Part shown: positions 10,558 to 22,638 of the stretch, one piece after another | How the letters are laid out: the number at the start of each line of letters is the position of its first letter | How positions within the stretch are numbered: the stretch's first letter is position 1 | Assembly: GCA_003344405.1 (NCBI GenBank) | Contig: NOWV01000010.1 | Coordinates: 682,001-746,000 of the forward strand | From: Trichoplax sp. H2 | Lineage: Eukaryota; Placozoa; Uniplacotomia; Trichoplacea | Direction of reading: 5' to 3' | DNA: 64,000 bases | The notes under the pieces: model-generated | Databases searched by the model: none | What the model saw: the letters and a program-made list of their open reading frames with translations, nothing else | Told to the model about the DNA's origin: nothing | Position numbers and translations under genes: made by a program

Positions 10558-13500
10558 TTAATCGTATTTATCCTTCATACTTACTGAAAAAATAGTAGAT
10601 TTAATAAAGTCTTTTTGAGATGAAATATCAATATCGGGGAATTCTTCCAGCAACTTCATAGTCACACAAAAGAACGCCCAAAAGAAATTATTTTCACACG
10701 GAGAGTTTAAAATGAACCTTAATAATTTCCTACCTCCCGACAAACAGACTTTATCGTAACATTTTGTAAGTCAGCACCATCTAACAATTTTGTAATTGCA
10801 GCTTCGATTTCGCTATCCTGTTATAACATTGTTTAAATTGATAAAAATAAATTTTACAGCATATTTAGTTTCGACTACATCTAGCACCACAAAACTAACG
10901 TACTGTCGGCGGATCTTTTTTCATCTTCTTTGCTAGCGGCTCTTCATCCGAACTATCAAAGTCATCCACAACTATAAAATGTTCACGAATTTATTTAAGA
11001 GATTACATTTCAGAAGCACTAATGTTGGTACACAAACCCGTCTTTGCCTTTCTTTTCTTCTTCTTGGTTGGGGATTTCGTCTTGATCTGCTTTTCTTTCC
11101 GAGGAGGCTTCTTAGCCTATTAAATATTAAATGTAAACTTCTTTAAGTAATTAAATCAATAAAATTTATACCATTAAACAACAATAGAGTTACAACTAAT
11201 TATCACAGATATTTCAACGCTTTAGATTAGTAACAATACCCATACCGTTTTGGGACGTTTCGGTTTTTTCCCTATCAAAAGATACGTAAAATGCGAAAAA
11301 TTTTCATTGACCATAATAGAAGTGCTTACAAATCTCAACCAATAATACGCATGTTAAAAGTAAAATTTGTTACAATATAAGTTTAGCTGACCACTACCTG
11401 AGCTTCTAGTTGAACCCTAAAATTAATAAAGATTTGTTAAATTATTTTTTTCTTAAGAATCAACATATTGCAATTAAGATTGTAACACTTTCGTTGAGTA
11501 ATTAATAGGGATAACTTTGCTTACTGTTACCTGAGCGCCTGAGCTAGACGGTACAAGCAAAAATTCCATTATATGTTCTATCATTTCGACCTTGATAAAT
11601 ATATTTTATTAAATTGCAGTTATACGATATAAAGATGATATGGTAGGCTAATTTATGACTAGTTTATACCTTTGAAGCACCGCGTTGAACACATATTATG
11701 CCACACAAATTTCGTAGATCGGAAGATGTCATTCTTAACGATAACGATTAGATTAACTCTAGTGTCTTAACTAGTGCTTCCCTACGAGATAGCAAGACTA
11801 TTTGCAGTCGTTAAAGTTGACTTACTTTGATAACATTTTCTCTTTTGTTTGATATTCATCACTAGTCTAAAGGTCAAAGAAGTCATTGTAATGATCACTC
11901 ATGATAAAAAAGTGTATACATACATATATCTCTTACAGTGTCAAAGTTGAATCCTCGGAAATCTCGAATATTTCTTTTCACTTCAGTAGCCTAAATTAAA
12001 GAGCGAAACGATGAGATTAAGCTATCGAACCAAATACGGGCTAAAAAGCACAGCTTACCGATCCAGGGCGACCAAATAGTAGTCTATGTAAAGGTTTTAA
12101 GGTATCTGCCTTAGAACCTGTTACCGCAGTTTCGACTACATAAATTGAAGCCATAAGATAAGTTAAAAAAATAAAACCTTCCTATATTAATTTATGTCAT
12201 AATAAATCATGCATTTCCAGCAATACTTTGTGAAATATCTCCGAGACGTTCGCCTTTGCCAGTAGAAAAATCGATTTTAGTTTTGACTTTAACAGGAATT
12301 TTTAAATGCAGCCGATCCGTTGTTTTGCGTACTCGAGCACCTTCCTGAATTAGAGGTTTGTCGTAAATACCTACCAAATAAAATAGCATCAAATCGTAAT
12401 TTAAAATTTCAATGCATTCGGGAATCAGCATACCTCTTACTGAATATTAGGTATGCAATAACTAAATATCATCATGGCATTTAAAACCTTGATACTAATA
12501 AGATTTCGACTTGAAATATATGCAATATGTTTACTTTAATATTATCTTTGATAAGAGTGAAATCTTGAGTGAGTAAACCAAGTTAAATATTAATAAATAA
12601 ATCATTACCAACCTAAATGTTTGGTGTTATCGTCGCCATTCTCGCTGACACCTTAAATATCAGTAGGCACGCGTAGGTCAATTGAACGTGTCGTAAGTAA
12701 TTATAATTAAGAATACAGACTGCATTCAAAAGATAACCATACCGGAATCTTCATTAGCTTCTGAGGTTTCGATTTCATCCTTGGTCTTAGTCGCAGCCTA
12801 TATCAACGACACGAATAAAGTACGGGTATGATCCGATAAATTATTACATTAACTTGCTAATATTTATATGATTCCACAAATCATATCATGCAACTCAATT
12901 CACGAACTTCATATATTGTAACAGGATTTTGTAAGTATGACAGATTCAAAAATTCTCAAACATCTCATAGGGGTAATTAACTGTAATGAAAAATCTATTT
13001 CATGCAATCTTCGGTAGTATGCTATAGGAGTTTTAACCTGAAATCTTATTATCTACAATCATTGCACGGCATTTCTTAAGATATGCATGGCAATTTTTAG
13101 TTAATATTTAGTGATTCCCTCTAGTAGAATAATTCAGTGCAGTTACATCAGGTATAATTGTCTTTCTTTTAATGCAGTAAGGAAGCTATATGTTGGAACG
13201 TATCGAATACTTATCACTCGAAACAATAACGTATTCGTTACATCTGGTGCTTTTAGTACTAATATCAGTATCGTTACAATTTAACAACAGTCACCAACAA
13301 TTACAAAGATTATCTTCAATACTACATCTATAAGGGTTTCATCTATGTGATCGCAGCAACCAGAGTATATTTATATAAGAGTACGCACGATTAGTAACTG
13401 ATTGCCTAAACGCAATATATCATTATATTTTCATTTACAACATGTCACTTTTAGTTTAAATAGTGCACAAAGCTGATGAAGCTGTTAGCACATCCATTAT

Positions 13501-14787
13501 AACACCCTTTAGATATTTATTCGTGTTTAGCGTCAATTAAAGACAGACTGATCTACTACAAAGTATGGTGCTATTTGTACGCTTCTTTATTAAACAACTA
13601 TTGTTGAGTAATAATATTTCAGGCTAGAATTTCCTTTAATTCCTTTAATAGCTGGCACAGTAGTACTATTTAGTGAGCAAAAATACGTCATAAGAGTACT
13701 ATTGTAGCTATGTACAGTACATTAGCATATTGCGAAGTACTGTGTATATAATAATTTTTAAATGCTAGCGCATTCCCTTAATATAGTATCGAAATCGAGC
13801 AGTGCCAAAAGCTATAATTGTACTAGTATTATACGTACACCGCTTTATGAGGGTAACCTATATGTGAAAATAATTATTTAAATTACAGATAAATCATCGA
13901 TTCTATTTCAATATACCCGTATACGTACAATGTATAGGGTATCATATCAATTTCAATTTAGATGACTGTCATTGCTCAAGGCTAAGCGTACAGTATCACG
14001 TCAGACCAGTATACTGTACAAGCCCATAACTTTATTGAATTCGAAAAACATTAATTATCATTCCGTAACTATCATGCTACATCCACTAAACTGCTGGAAG
14101 AATCTAATAACGTGAAAATTGATCTAAGTATCAGAAGATAGTACATAGACTACTCGCTAAAGCTAGAACAGTTTAAGAATATGAATTGGGTTGATAATAC
14201 TCTTGTGCAAAGGGGATCCAAATTGGTGACAATACAGTCCATATTAGATTGAATAGTTGCTGAATGAGTTAGTGTGTTTACGTGCAACCTACAGTAAGCT
14301 ATCCACAGTAGACTACAATAGTTTAGAATTGGACACTGGCCTATTTGATGTAATTAACTACTGTACAGTATGTCCACCATTAGTAAATGATTGTTTACAG
14401 GTCCGATTGCAAACTACTGTAAAAATGGTAGCGATAGAATTGTAGAAGTTGTCCGAGACTCCTACGTAGTGTATCGTGCATAATACTACACAGGCAACAA
14501 ATGCTTATAGCGGTGTCTGACATCTCGTGGTATCTTGTCAGTTAGCACCTGATATAGAATCAGCAGCCTCGACATTTTTATTGAACTCATTTGGATGGTT
14601 TCACTGTCCATAGGTCTACAACAGTATTGTGTTCAATGCCAATTCGAGGAATAAAGCCGTTACATAAACGTCTTGGAACTGCACTAGCTATCGCAAAGAG
14701 AGTGAAAGAGCTGCAACCTCCATAATGTATGTACTGTATAGACACACGCATTATATCATCAATACTTACGGTATTATCTGTCGACAT
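10558..14787 (-). CDS. DEK: DEK chromatin protein
   Basis: Fifteen exons on the minus strand: 14770-14787, 12743-12797, 12613-12651, 12227-12370, 12059-12135, 11937-11990, 11826-11866, 11670-11733, 11531-11590, 11398-11416, 11246-11271, 11038-11116, 10904-10971, 10734-10817, 10558-10653 (307 codons plus stop). HRLLFGRPGS and the following KRNIRDFRGFNF match the DEK pseudo-SAP/SAP region. MTSSDLRNLCGI and VEMIEHIMEFL form the SAP helices. A lysine/proline-rich linker ends in SSDEEPLAKKMKKDPPT, as in human DEK. The C-terminal domain has ITKLLDGADL and SSQKDFIKS. Family role: DNA topology, histone H3.3 chaperoning and splicing. The first exon (MSTDNT, GTAAGT donor, phase 0) is inferred across a 1.97-kb intron. 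Exons of 39, 19 and 26 nt are microexons. The final exon could instead be spliced at its internal GTAAGT at 10575. Confidence 0.92.
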
Positions 14788-14969
14788 ATTGTAGTGTATC
14801 GGTATTTCTTTGAGAATCAACAGTCGCTTTTCTTGATGTTGGGAAATCCAAATTCTAATTAATCATCATATACGTCTACGTATATAATTCAAAGATTACT
14901 TGGTGTTTTTGCGCCAAACCTCTTTGTTTAGCAATCAGGCAGACCAGGGCTCGGCGGCTTTTGCGAGAG

Positions 14970-15135
14970 CGTACAGTACAGTACAGTACAGTACAGTACA
15001 GTATGACATGTACTGTACACTGTACAGTACTCCTGCAGTAGACAGTTGTACAGTACACTACGTACAGTACAGTGTACAGTACAGTAGAGTACAGTGTATT
15101 GCACTGTATATTACAGTGTAAAGTACTGTAACTGT
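14970..15135. repeat. GTACAGTAC palindromic cluster upstream of DEK
   Basis: Consecutive GTACAGTACAGTAC units with interspersed CTGTACACTGTAC, about 180-350 bp upstream (on the minus strand) of the inferred DEK start at 14787. This is the same motif as the clusters before the STAR, syntenin, SYCP2 and PPIE genes. Confidence 0.85.
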
Positions 15136-16302
15136 AGCTGTATCAAGCCTCACTCAACAGTACTCGACAGTTGATTATATAATAATAATTAATTATAATG
15201 TAATGTACAGTACTGTACATAAATCAATTCGAATCAGTCAATCAAAAGGGAAAAAGTTGAATTTTCCTTTCTAGTTTGTGCTGCTTCGCTTTCATAATCA
15301 TCATTCCGTAACTTTTATTTTAGCCTCATACTTGTATCCTTAGTCTCTTGCTCGTGTTCTATCGAATATTAAATTCCTACATACTGTATTAAAATACAAT
15401 ACTATATTACGAATCTAGGTCAAAAAGCGTTCTGGGTTACGCCAGTACAGTACAGTATAGTGCATTAGAGAATGGACTCTATTCAACCACGTGTGATCTT
15501 TAAGGTCAAGAGGTAACTGAATCTGTGACATTGCAAGTTTATCTAGCTGAGAATTCTATTTAGCATTGTTGATAGACTAAAATTGGACATCACGGCTATA
15601 CGCTATGGTGCACTGCATACTGTATTGTAGGAACTACCAAGACTTGAAATCGGTGATTGATACGATATTACTATTTACTTTACCAGGGTACATAATTGCT
15701 TGCAACTTAAAACTTGTCCCAATGGAGTCATGCATGCTGTAGTAATTCCTAATGAATAATATCCCCATGGCCATAAACTAACTGTAAAATTTACAGGAAT
15801 CCGCAAACGCAATATTGATACATTATCCACACAAATAAAATACACTATCAATTTTCAAGATTCAGACTATTTATTGGTTCAAAGTTGTATTATACATTAT
15901 AGTGCGCGGTACATAACATACTTGTACAGCTGGTACCAGACAGTGTAATGACATACTGTAATCTACGTATATAATACTGTCACTACCTACTAATAACCTA
16001 GCACGATAGCAACCTGAGCGTTACTGCATTATACTGTACTGAGTACTCAATACAGTATACGCGTATTCTATCTATAAAGGTAATTATCAAGATTGTTACT
16101 CATATATATTAAAAGTTAATATATAATCCAAAAAATTCATCAGTTACTGTATATAAGATCGGTTCCATTGTATGAGCCATTTACAGAGGTTAAACTAAAC
16201 TATCCTGCATTTCTCCGGATAAAAATTTCTAACACTATCATAATAGATCTACTGTATATCCATTTCTGCAGGAACAGCATATAACAACGGCGGCGGGAAA
16301 AA
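15136..16302. other. Intergenic region between DEK 5' end and syntenin 3' end
   Basis: No exon chain found. It holds scattered single GTACTGTAC words and AT-rich sequence, and is expected to contain the syntenin 3' UTR next to 16302. Confidence 0.5.
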
Positions 16303-18938
16303 TTATATTTCAGGGATTGAGTGATCCATTTGCTTCTTGACAAGGCTTGATGCCATGCTTCAATTAATATAAAACAAACATTTATTACTAAGATTATCAT
16401 ATTTATAGGTGTTAAAATTGAACATCAATAAGTTAATGGCTTAGACTTACTGTTTCATTATATGATCAAAGATGAAAGTTGGTATAATGGTAACGGTTAC
16501 GGTGCGACCACATGCTTGGAAAATCTTACCAATATCTTTATCCTAAGTTGAAAAATAAAGAAGATACCTTCTCGTTAATGTCATTAAAAAACTATGAAGC
16601 CTTTCATAGGTAGCACATTAGTGATCTAGACCAAGATCTACAGTATCAATTTGAAAATTTAACACTACCATTAGATGGTAATACGAACCTTCATACCAAC
16701 AACATTTTGACCGTCAACTTCGACTAGATTATGTTCTGTCAAGATACCATTTCTGAAATTGAAGAAAAAGACTTTCTTAGCTACATTCCATTGGCTTATA
16801 CCTTGGATGTAAGCAATTACTTAATAGCTTCAAAACTAGAACTACCTGGCAGCTGATGAATCTTTCACGATGTGAGTCACCTTTCCATTCTTGAAAACAA
16901 AACCGATATTACCATCGCTATTCTTTTGTAAGGTGATTGTACGTTCAAAAGGCCTAAGCAACAAAAAAAATAATTAATAACTATAGCCACTGATTAATAT
17001 CATGATATTAACCCTTACCTATCTCTTACTGCAAGTTCAATTCTATCTGAAGTAGCATTTTTGAAAAATTTCATAGCTTTGTCAGTACTGAGACCAGCTA
17101 AATTTTGACCATTGATCTATATACGATAAACAGTCGATATGGAGATACGGGGTTATGATAAATCACGCATACGTGGTAAATACAATATGTTCATTAGCTG
17201 TATCATTGAATATATAATTGATCAAGTTACCTGCAAAATTTGGTCACCAAAACGAAGGCCACCCATGGCAGCTGCAGAATTTGCACTTACAAATTGCACA
17301 AAGATTCCATTATTGACGTTACGAACCCTCAACCCAAGCTTGTTCTTGTTGTCTTTAGCAAGGATTACCATGCGGATACCTTGTTTAACCTCAGCCCTTC
17401 TAATACCGACAGCATCTCCGCTAACTGGAGCAACAACTTGTCGGTTCGTGTTTGCTGGAACGGCAACTTGGTTATTGACGTTGGTTGGTAGCATTTGCTG
17501 CAAGATATCCAATATAGTTTTTTAATACGTGTATTATGATACTTACTTCTAACAGTTGATAATACTCTGCAAAAAACGGTCTAAAATCTACCTGTTGAAC
17601 TTCTGGTGGGACATTAGTCAAATCGAGACCCATGTATTCCTGAAGCGATGGATACAAGCTTGGAGTCCGATTGGTTGGGATGCTACCAGGAATTGGTGCC
17701 TGACCAGCAGGAAGAGCCTTTAAAATGGAAGAAAATGAATTTTTTTACTTTTATAACCTCAATTCCATACGAATTTTATACAGTCGTAGACCGGGAGTGT
17801 TAATAATTACATATACATATAGCGTTCCATAGGACTTATATACGTCTTTACACTTTTAAAATTAGCACCTCAAGTAAGCAACAGTAGGATGTTTAAAACA
17901 GTATCGCAAAGGGTCATACCGTATAGCATACCCCACCCACAAGACATAAACCTTAATATATGACGTCATTAATAACGAGTTACATACTGTGACTGTACAG
18001 TACTGTACTGTACTGAATAAGGTTATTATTCAGTCAATTTACTGTACTACTGGTACAAGTGTCCATGCAGTATCTCATGTCTTTCGGAACCTTGCTCAAA
18101 TCTAGTCACTCTAGTGTACCGCACATCTCGTAGCTACGCAATCCAAAATAACCAACACTATGTAATCACAGCAATAAAATGCTATTCCTAGGAAAAGGCA
18201 ACGACTACTAGAAAGAGACTAGTCCTTGGAAAGGGTAATGGGATCAATGCTGATCCAAGTAATACAATAAAGCAAACTGTACAGTAAACAGCGAAGTAGC
18301 CTTCTAATGGAAGTTTTATCCACTAAAAAAATCGTCCCGTCTACATTTATGCCTTTGGTTACAGTTAAAAAATTACAAGAAATCACTGATCAATAATTAT
18401 TCTAGTAACCACTAAAGGGTTTCAGATGTGGGGTTTTAGTAATTAAGCACGACATGCACAATAACTTTAAAGGATCCAAGTTTTCGAGTCAATGTTGATT
18501 TCATATTCCCACGTCCTTTTAATGAGGCTTAAATAAATTCTAAAACAGTATTCTCTACAACTCACAAAATACAGTGTAAGGAGTCTACGCAACAGTAAAA
18601 ATCACATTACAACTCTATACTTGATGATGAGATATCGTGAGAAGATCAACATCTTCTTCACTACTCCAATTAAGTGATTATTTCTATCAATAAAAAATGG
18701 TCAAAAAGCATACCGGAGGAGCTGGGGCCTGTTGAGCAGCGTTCACAGCAGCTTGAGCCTTTTAGTAAAGATGAGGAAACGAAAATAGATCAATAAAAAA
18801 CGTAAGACTTGCATACGCTTGAAATACTATTCCAGATAATAAACATTTTTCTCTCAAGCATAACAAGTACCATTTTTCATTTACCTGGATCATTTGATCC
18901 ACTTTCATATCTTCCAATGAAGGGTAAAGAGAAGACAT
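16303..18938 (-). CDS. SDCBP: Syntenin, tandem-PDZ adaptor
   Basis: Nine exons on the minus strand: 18885-18938, 18714-18758, 17547-17717, 17231-17497, 17019-17116, 16846-16953, 16689-16752, 16451-16542, 16303-16357 (317 codons plus stop; human is 298). It starts [18 protein letters not shown], very close to human syntenin-1. Two LYPSL motifs (exons 1 and 3) are the ALIX-binding LYPxL type. A linker rich in Ala, Pro and Gln leads to PDZ1 ([26 protein letters not shown]) and PDZ2 ([20 protein letters not shown]). The C-terminus MDHSIPEI is nearly identical to the vertebrate end. Family role: binds syndecan tails, PIP2 and ALIX, and works in trafficking and exosome formation. Exon 3 has two phase-0 donors (see findings). 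The start ATG is fixed by family alignment. Confidence 0.95.
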
Positions 18939-19214
18939 TTTCAATACGAAATTAGTAAAGAAGCGGTAGAAGTTTTGATCAAGACAAAAAAAAGGCCAAA
19001 TTATAAAAGCAGGTTCAGTGACGGAGTCGTTTTATACCTAGCCTTCGGTATCGTACGGTTTGTTTGCTCTTATTACAGCACAACAGACAACAACGCACAT
19101 ACACGCATTACTCACCATACAGTACACTATTGTTCCGATCCGCCTCACTATGTTTGGTCAATTTGGAAGTGGATCAGAAACAAAGCTATTTTTAGTAACA
19201 TTACGTCGTGTCAT

Positions 19215-19480
19215 GCGCAATGTAAAGGTAATGTACAGTATTGACTGCCAGTTTACAGTGATACTCCGTACAGTACAGTACTTTCAACCGTATGAAAGGT
19301 TCGTACGGTATAGTGTGCTGTACTACACTCAATCAATAATACTGTATGGTATTACATTGTACTGTACAATCGAATAAATATGGCGTGCAGTCCAGTATCA
19401 TACACAATACTCTAGTGGACTATTAAACAAGATTGCTGTTCACAGTACAATATACTGTACAGTGTACAGTACAGTACTAC
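19215..19480. repeat. GTAC-palindrome cluster upstream of syntenin
   Basis: Repeated GTACAGTAC, GTACTGTAC and TACTGTACAGTGTACAGTACAGTAC words, about 280-540 bp upstream of the syntenin ATG on the minus strand. Looser than the cluster before PPIE. Confidence 0.75.
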
Positions 19481-22400
19481 TAAATTGGAAGAGCTTGGAT
19501 ACGATAGTCTAGTGAGCATAGCTGCTTCGCTTTCAGCTGCCATTTTGCGCATAGAGGTAAATGTAAAACATAAAATAGTGGCTGTTTCTTTTACCTCTAT
19601 GCTTCCCGATAAGTAAAATTGGATCACAATCACCGTGCGGTGCAGTACAGTACTACAGTACGGTAAATAAATAAACGCCGATAGAGTTACGGGTGTGAAT
19701 TTGGGTCCTCCAATCATATACGATAATAAATTGTCAACTTTCACGTAGAAATTGATGATGACGTAGTCTACTACAGTAGACATTTTTAGGGTGGTGGAAA
19801 TTCGAAAATAAACGAATACATGGAGAAAACCAATTATAGTTCTTAAAAATTTCCCTATTATTAATTTCAACCTTACCGCTCTCTCTATATAACAGCGCTT
19901 TATCTTAGAATGATAATAATAAATAGGACAAATGGCATTTAAACTATTTGAATTAACAGCCGTACTGTAATTCACGATATTTACAGTAGTCCAGCGAACT
20001 AAATTCGAGCTAGTATAATTTTGCTGTGTATTTTACCTATAAATGGCTAGCTGTACTGTTAGACTAGTGCAACCATGACAATCATCAAATTCCACTGATA
20101 CTATGATGCACGACTAGCTTAATATTAATTCGTCTAAGATGCTGTAAATGGAAGCGTGATTATATCATTATTTGTTTTCATTGTGGATAAAGAACTTTGT
20201 ACCCTACACCTTGCTTGCAAATGTAACCTGCTTGTTTAATTTCAATCCCACTGTTCATATATACTAAATAGAACTAAATTCTGAGGATTATAAAAGTGTG
20301 ATATCACCAATATGTCTAACAGATCGTATTTGATTGATATTTGTCTTATTTTACCACAGGTTTATGCAAGTATAATTAGCACTATCACAGGGCGGGTTGC
20401 TGTTCGTTTACGTGATTTTACAGTATACTCAAATTAGTATTACTGTATCAGCTAGTAATAAAGTTATTTACTCTACAGTCTTCGTAGACCCCAAATAGAA
20501 TATAGCCGATACTGTACTTTATTTAGCCAAAAGTTGTATTTCTATGTGTGGCATACTGTGCGGGCACATTTTACAGTAGAAATGCTGACCAGCAAGTTAC
20601 AGTACCCTGTATAGCTGCTAATGCTGTGTACAGTCCAATTATCGAAAGAATCAAGTGAAAAATACGAAATAAAAATATGTGTAGTATTTTCTAAAGGAGA
20701 ATTAATAAAAATTGTGCTGCATACCTTTACAATTTATATGAGCAGGATACGTATGGATTGTATACAGTATTTACAAAATCACAACAATGGGCGGTTTTCT
20801 TCTCTTATTTTATGTATCGAGAAGTCCCTGCGGTATATTGGCTCCCCATTGGTTCTATATCGCTTTAGGGTGTACGTAGCCGCTACGTTCTTTGATTAAT
20901 ATATTTCGGCAAGGGATATTCAAATCCCATAAAGCTAAACCTCATCATAGATATGGTACCTATGAGTATGCGAGTTGCAATCAACAGAAACTCTTAACCT
21001 TAACTAATGAATATAGAGATGTTGAGTTCATAAATTACGGCAGTGCAAATTCAGTAATACGACGAATAGATCACTCTGCTGTATACACGAGTACGTTCTA
21101 GATGTTAATAATTTCTGAGCTTAATACCGCAATTACATCACTAGTAAATTAGAGATTAACTATTCAACTTCGATAGTTGCACTGCTCTATCTAGATAAAA
21201 AAAGACTGCAAAATGTTTACTGCCATGAATAACCACGAGATATTACACTGCAGATATTTTCATTGCATAATATACAAAATACAACAATTAATTAAAATTC
21301 TAAATTAATTTTAGATCTACAATGTTGCATAATATCTAGTAGTATCTCCACTTAATTAGAGCACTAGTAAAAGTATGCATTATGAACGTATACAGTAATT
21401 CCTCATTACTGCAAATATAATCTATATGACTAGATAATTTATAATCATTAGCACCATCATACAACCAACGACTACTACAAGAAAGATGCAACATAGGCTA
21501 TACTCGTTATATAGGATGATTCTTGAAACGATTCCATTTTTATAGATTTAAAAATAAACTCATTCGTCATCGAAAGCAATGTTTAGAAATGATTAGAATG
21601 ATGTAAGGGTGTGCATATGACACACGTGAGAATATAATTTGTATAAATATAAAGCTGCCAACATACAGCCGAGATAGATATTATTACGGCTCCAAAATAC
21701 TACCTACGTTTACGTAAATGTATAATACAAATAAAAACACTACAGGTAGTAGACATAATTCATGAATCAGATATTTTTGATTTTGTTACTACGAAATAGA
21801 TTTCTGTATAACGGTATAATATCTTAGTCCATTTTTATCCATCCATATCTCGGTAAAAATAGCTAGATTACGAAGGACGTATAGTACAATATAGATGTGC
21901 AATTATGACGAATAAATCTTGTATTGTGTCCATAAGTGAGGAATAATAGATTTACTTCTGCTATGTATACTGAAATTACTAACGGTTGCTATAATATCAG
22001 AAAAATGCATGAAATTGATTAGAATAGGTAGATCAGTATGCCATAATTTATTTAATTATATGCAATAACCATATTGAAGCTATCACAACCCATGCTACGA
22101 TTCTATAGGTTATATCTATTGTCCATACAAGTGTACGCACTTGCGGAGTTGTGATGCACGTTAACTGTAATAAAATTAAAATTCCTATACAGTATTATGA
22201 GTTTATGGCCCATTCCTTACATTAATATTAATCTATTACATCAACCGCGTAATTTTATATTTCTTTCATTAATTCATTTGTAGGCAATATAATTATCTGA
22301 ATCTAAGGTATTATGTAGTAAGTAAAAACAAAGAACTATTGGCAACCAAATACGACCGTGCCTATTGTTACTAAACAAACGCAGCCATACTGTACAATAA

Positions 22401-22638
22401 TACAATGCAATTCAAATAACGCGTAATATTAGGTTAGTAGTGATTGCATCTTGATGTGAACTAGACTTCAATTACTGCGATATTTATAACTTAGCTTCTC
22501 ATTTTAATGTGTTAAATTAGTTGCAACAGAACAAAGTACTTCATAGCTAGAAGTTTATACTAATAAATACTAATAGATTATATATATTAGGACAAAAAAA
22601 TATTTTTATCGCAGTTAAAGAATAGTATTTGGACAATC
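19481..22638. other. Intergenic region between divergent syntenin and NIPAL-like genes
   Basis: About 3.1 kb with several open frames (for example 19412-19975 minus, 20892-21101 plus), none with a recognisable domain or a phase-consistent exon chain. It probably contains the promoters of both flanking genes. Confidence 0.5.

Noticed and set aside
14876-15121. Opposing ORFs through the GTAC cluster
   Set aside because: They translate palindromic repeat into Tyr/Cys/Val/Thr strings; an open frame is expected from the repeat itself.
19151-19228. Plus-strand ATG exon (MFGQFGSGSETKLF...) ending at a GTAATG donor
   Set aside because: Could be a first exon, but I found no downstream exon that extends it into a known protein; its position suits the syntenin promoter.
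19412-19975. 187-codon minus-strand ORF
   Set aside because: Partly built on the GTAC repeat, no domain, no signal-peptide or splice logic; probably chance.
20621-21101. Two plus-strand ORFs before the NIPAL-like gene
   Set aside because: No recognisable family and no splice-consistent link to neighbours.
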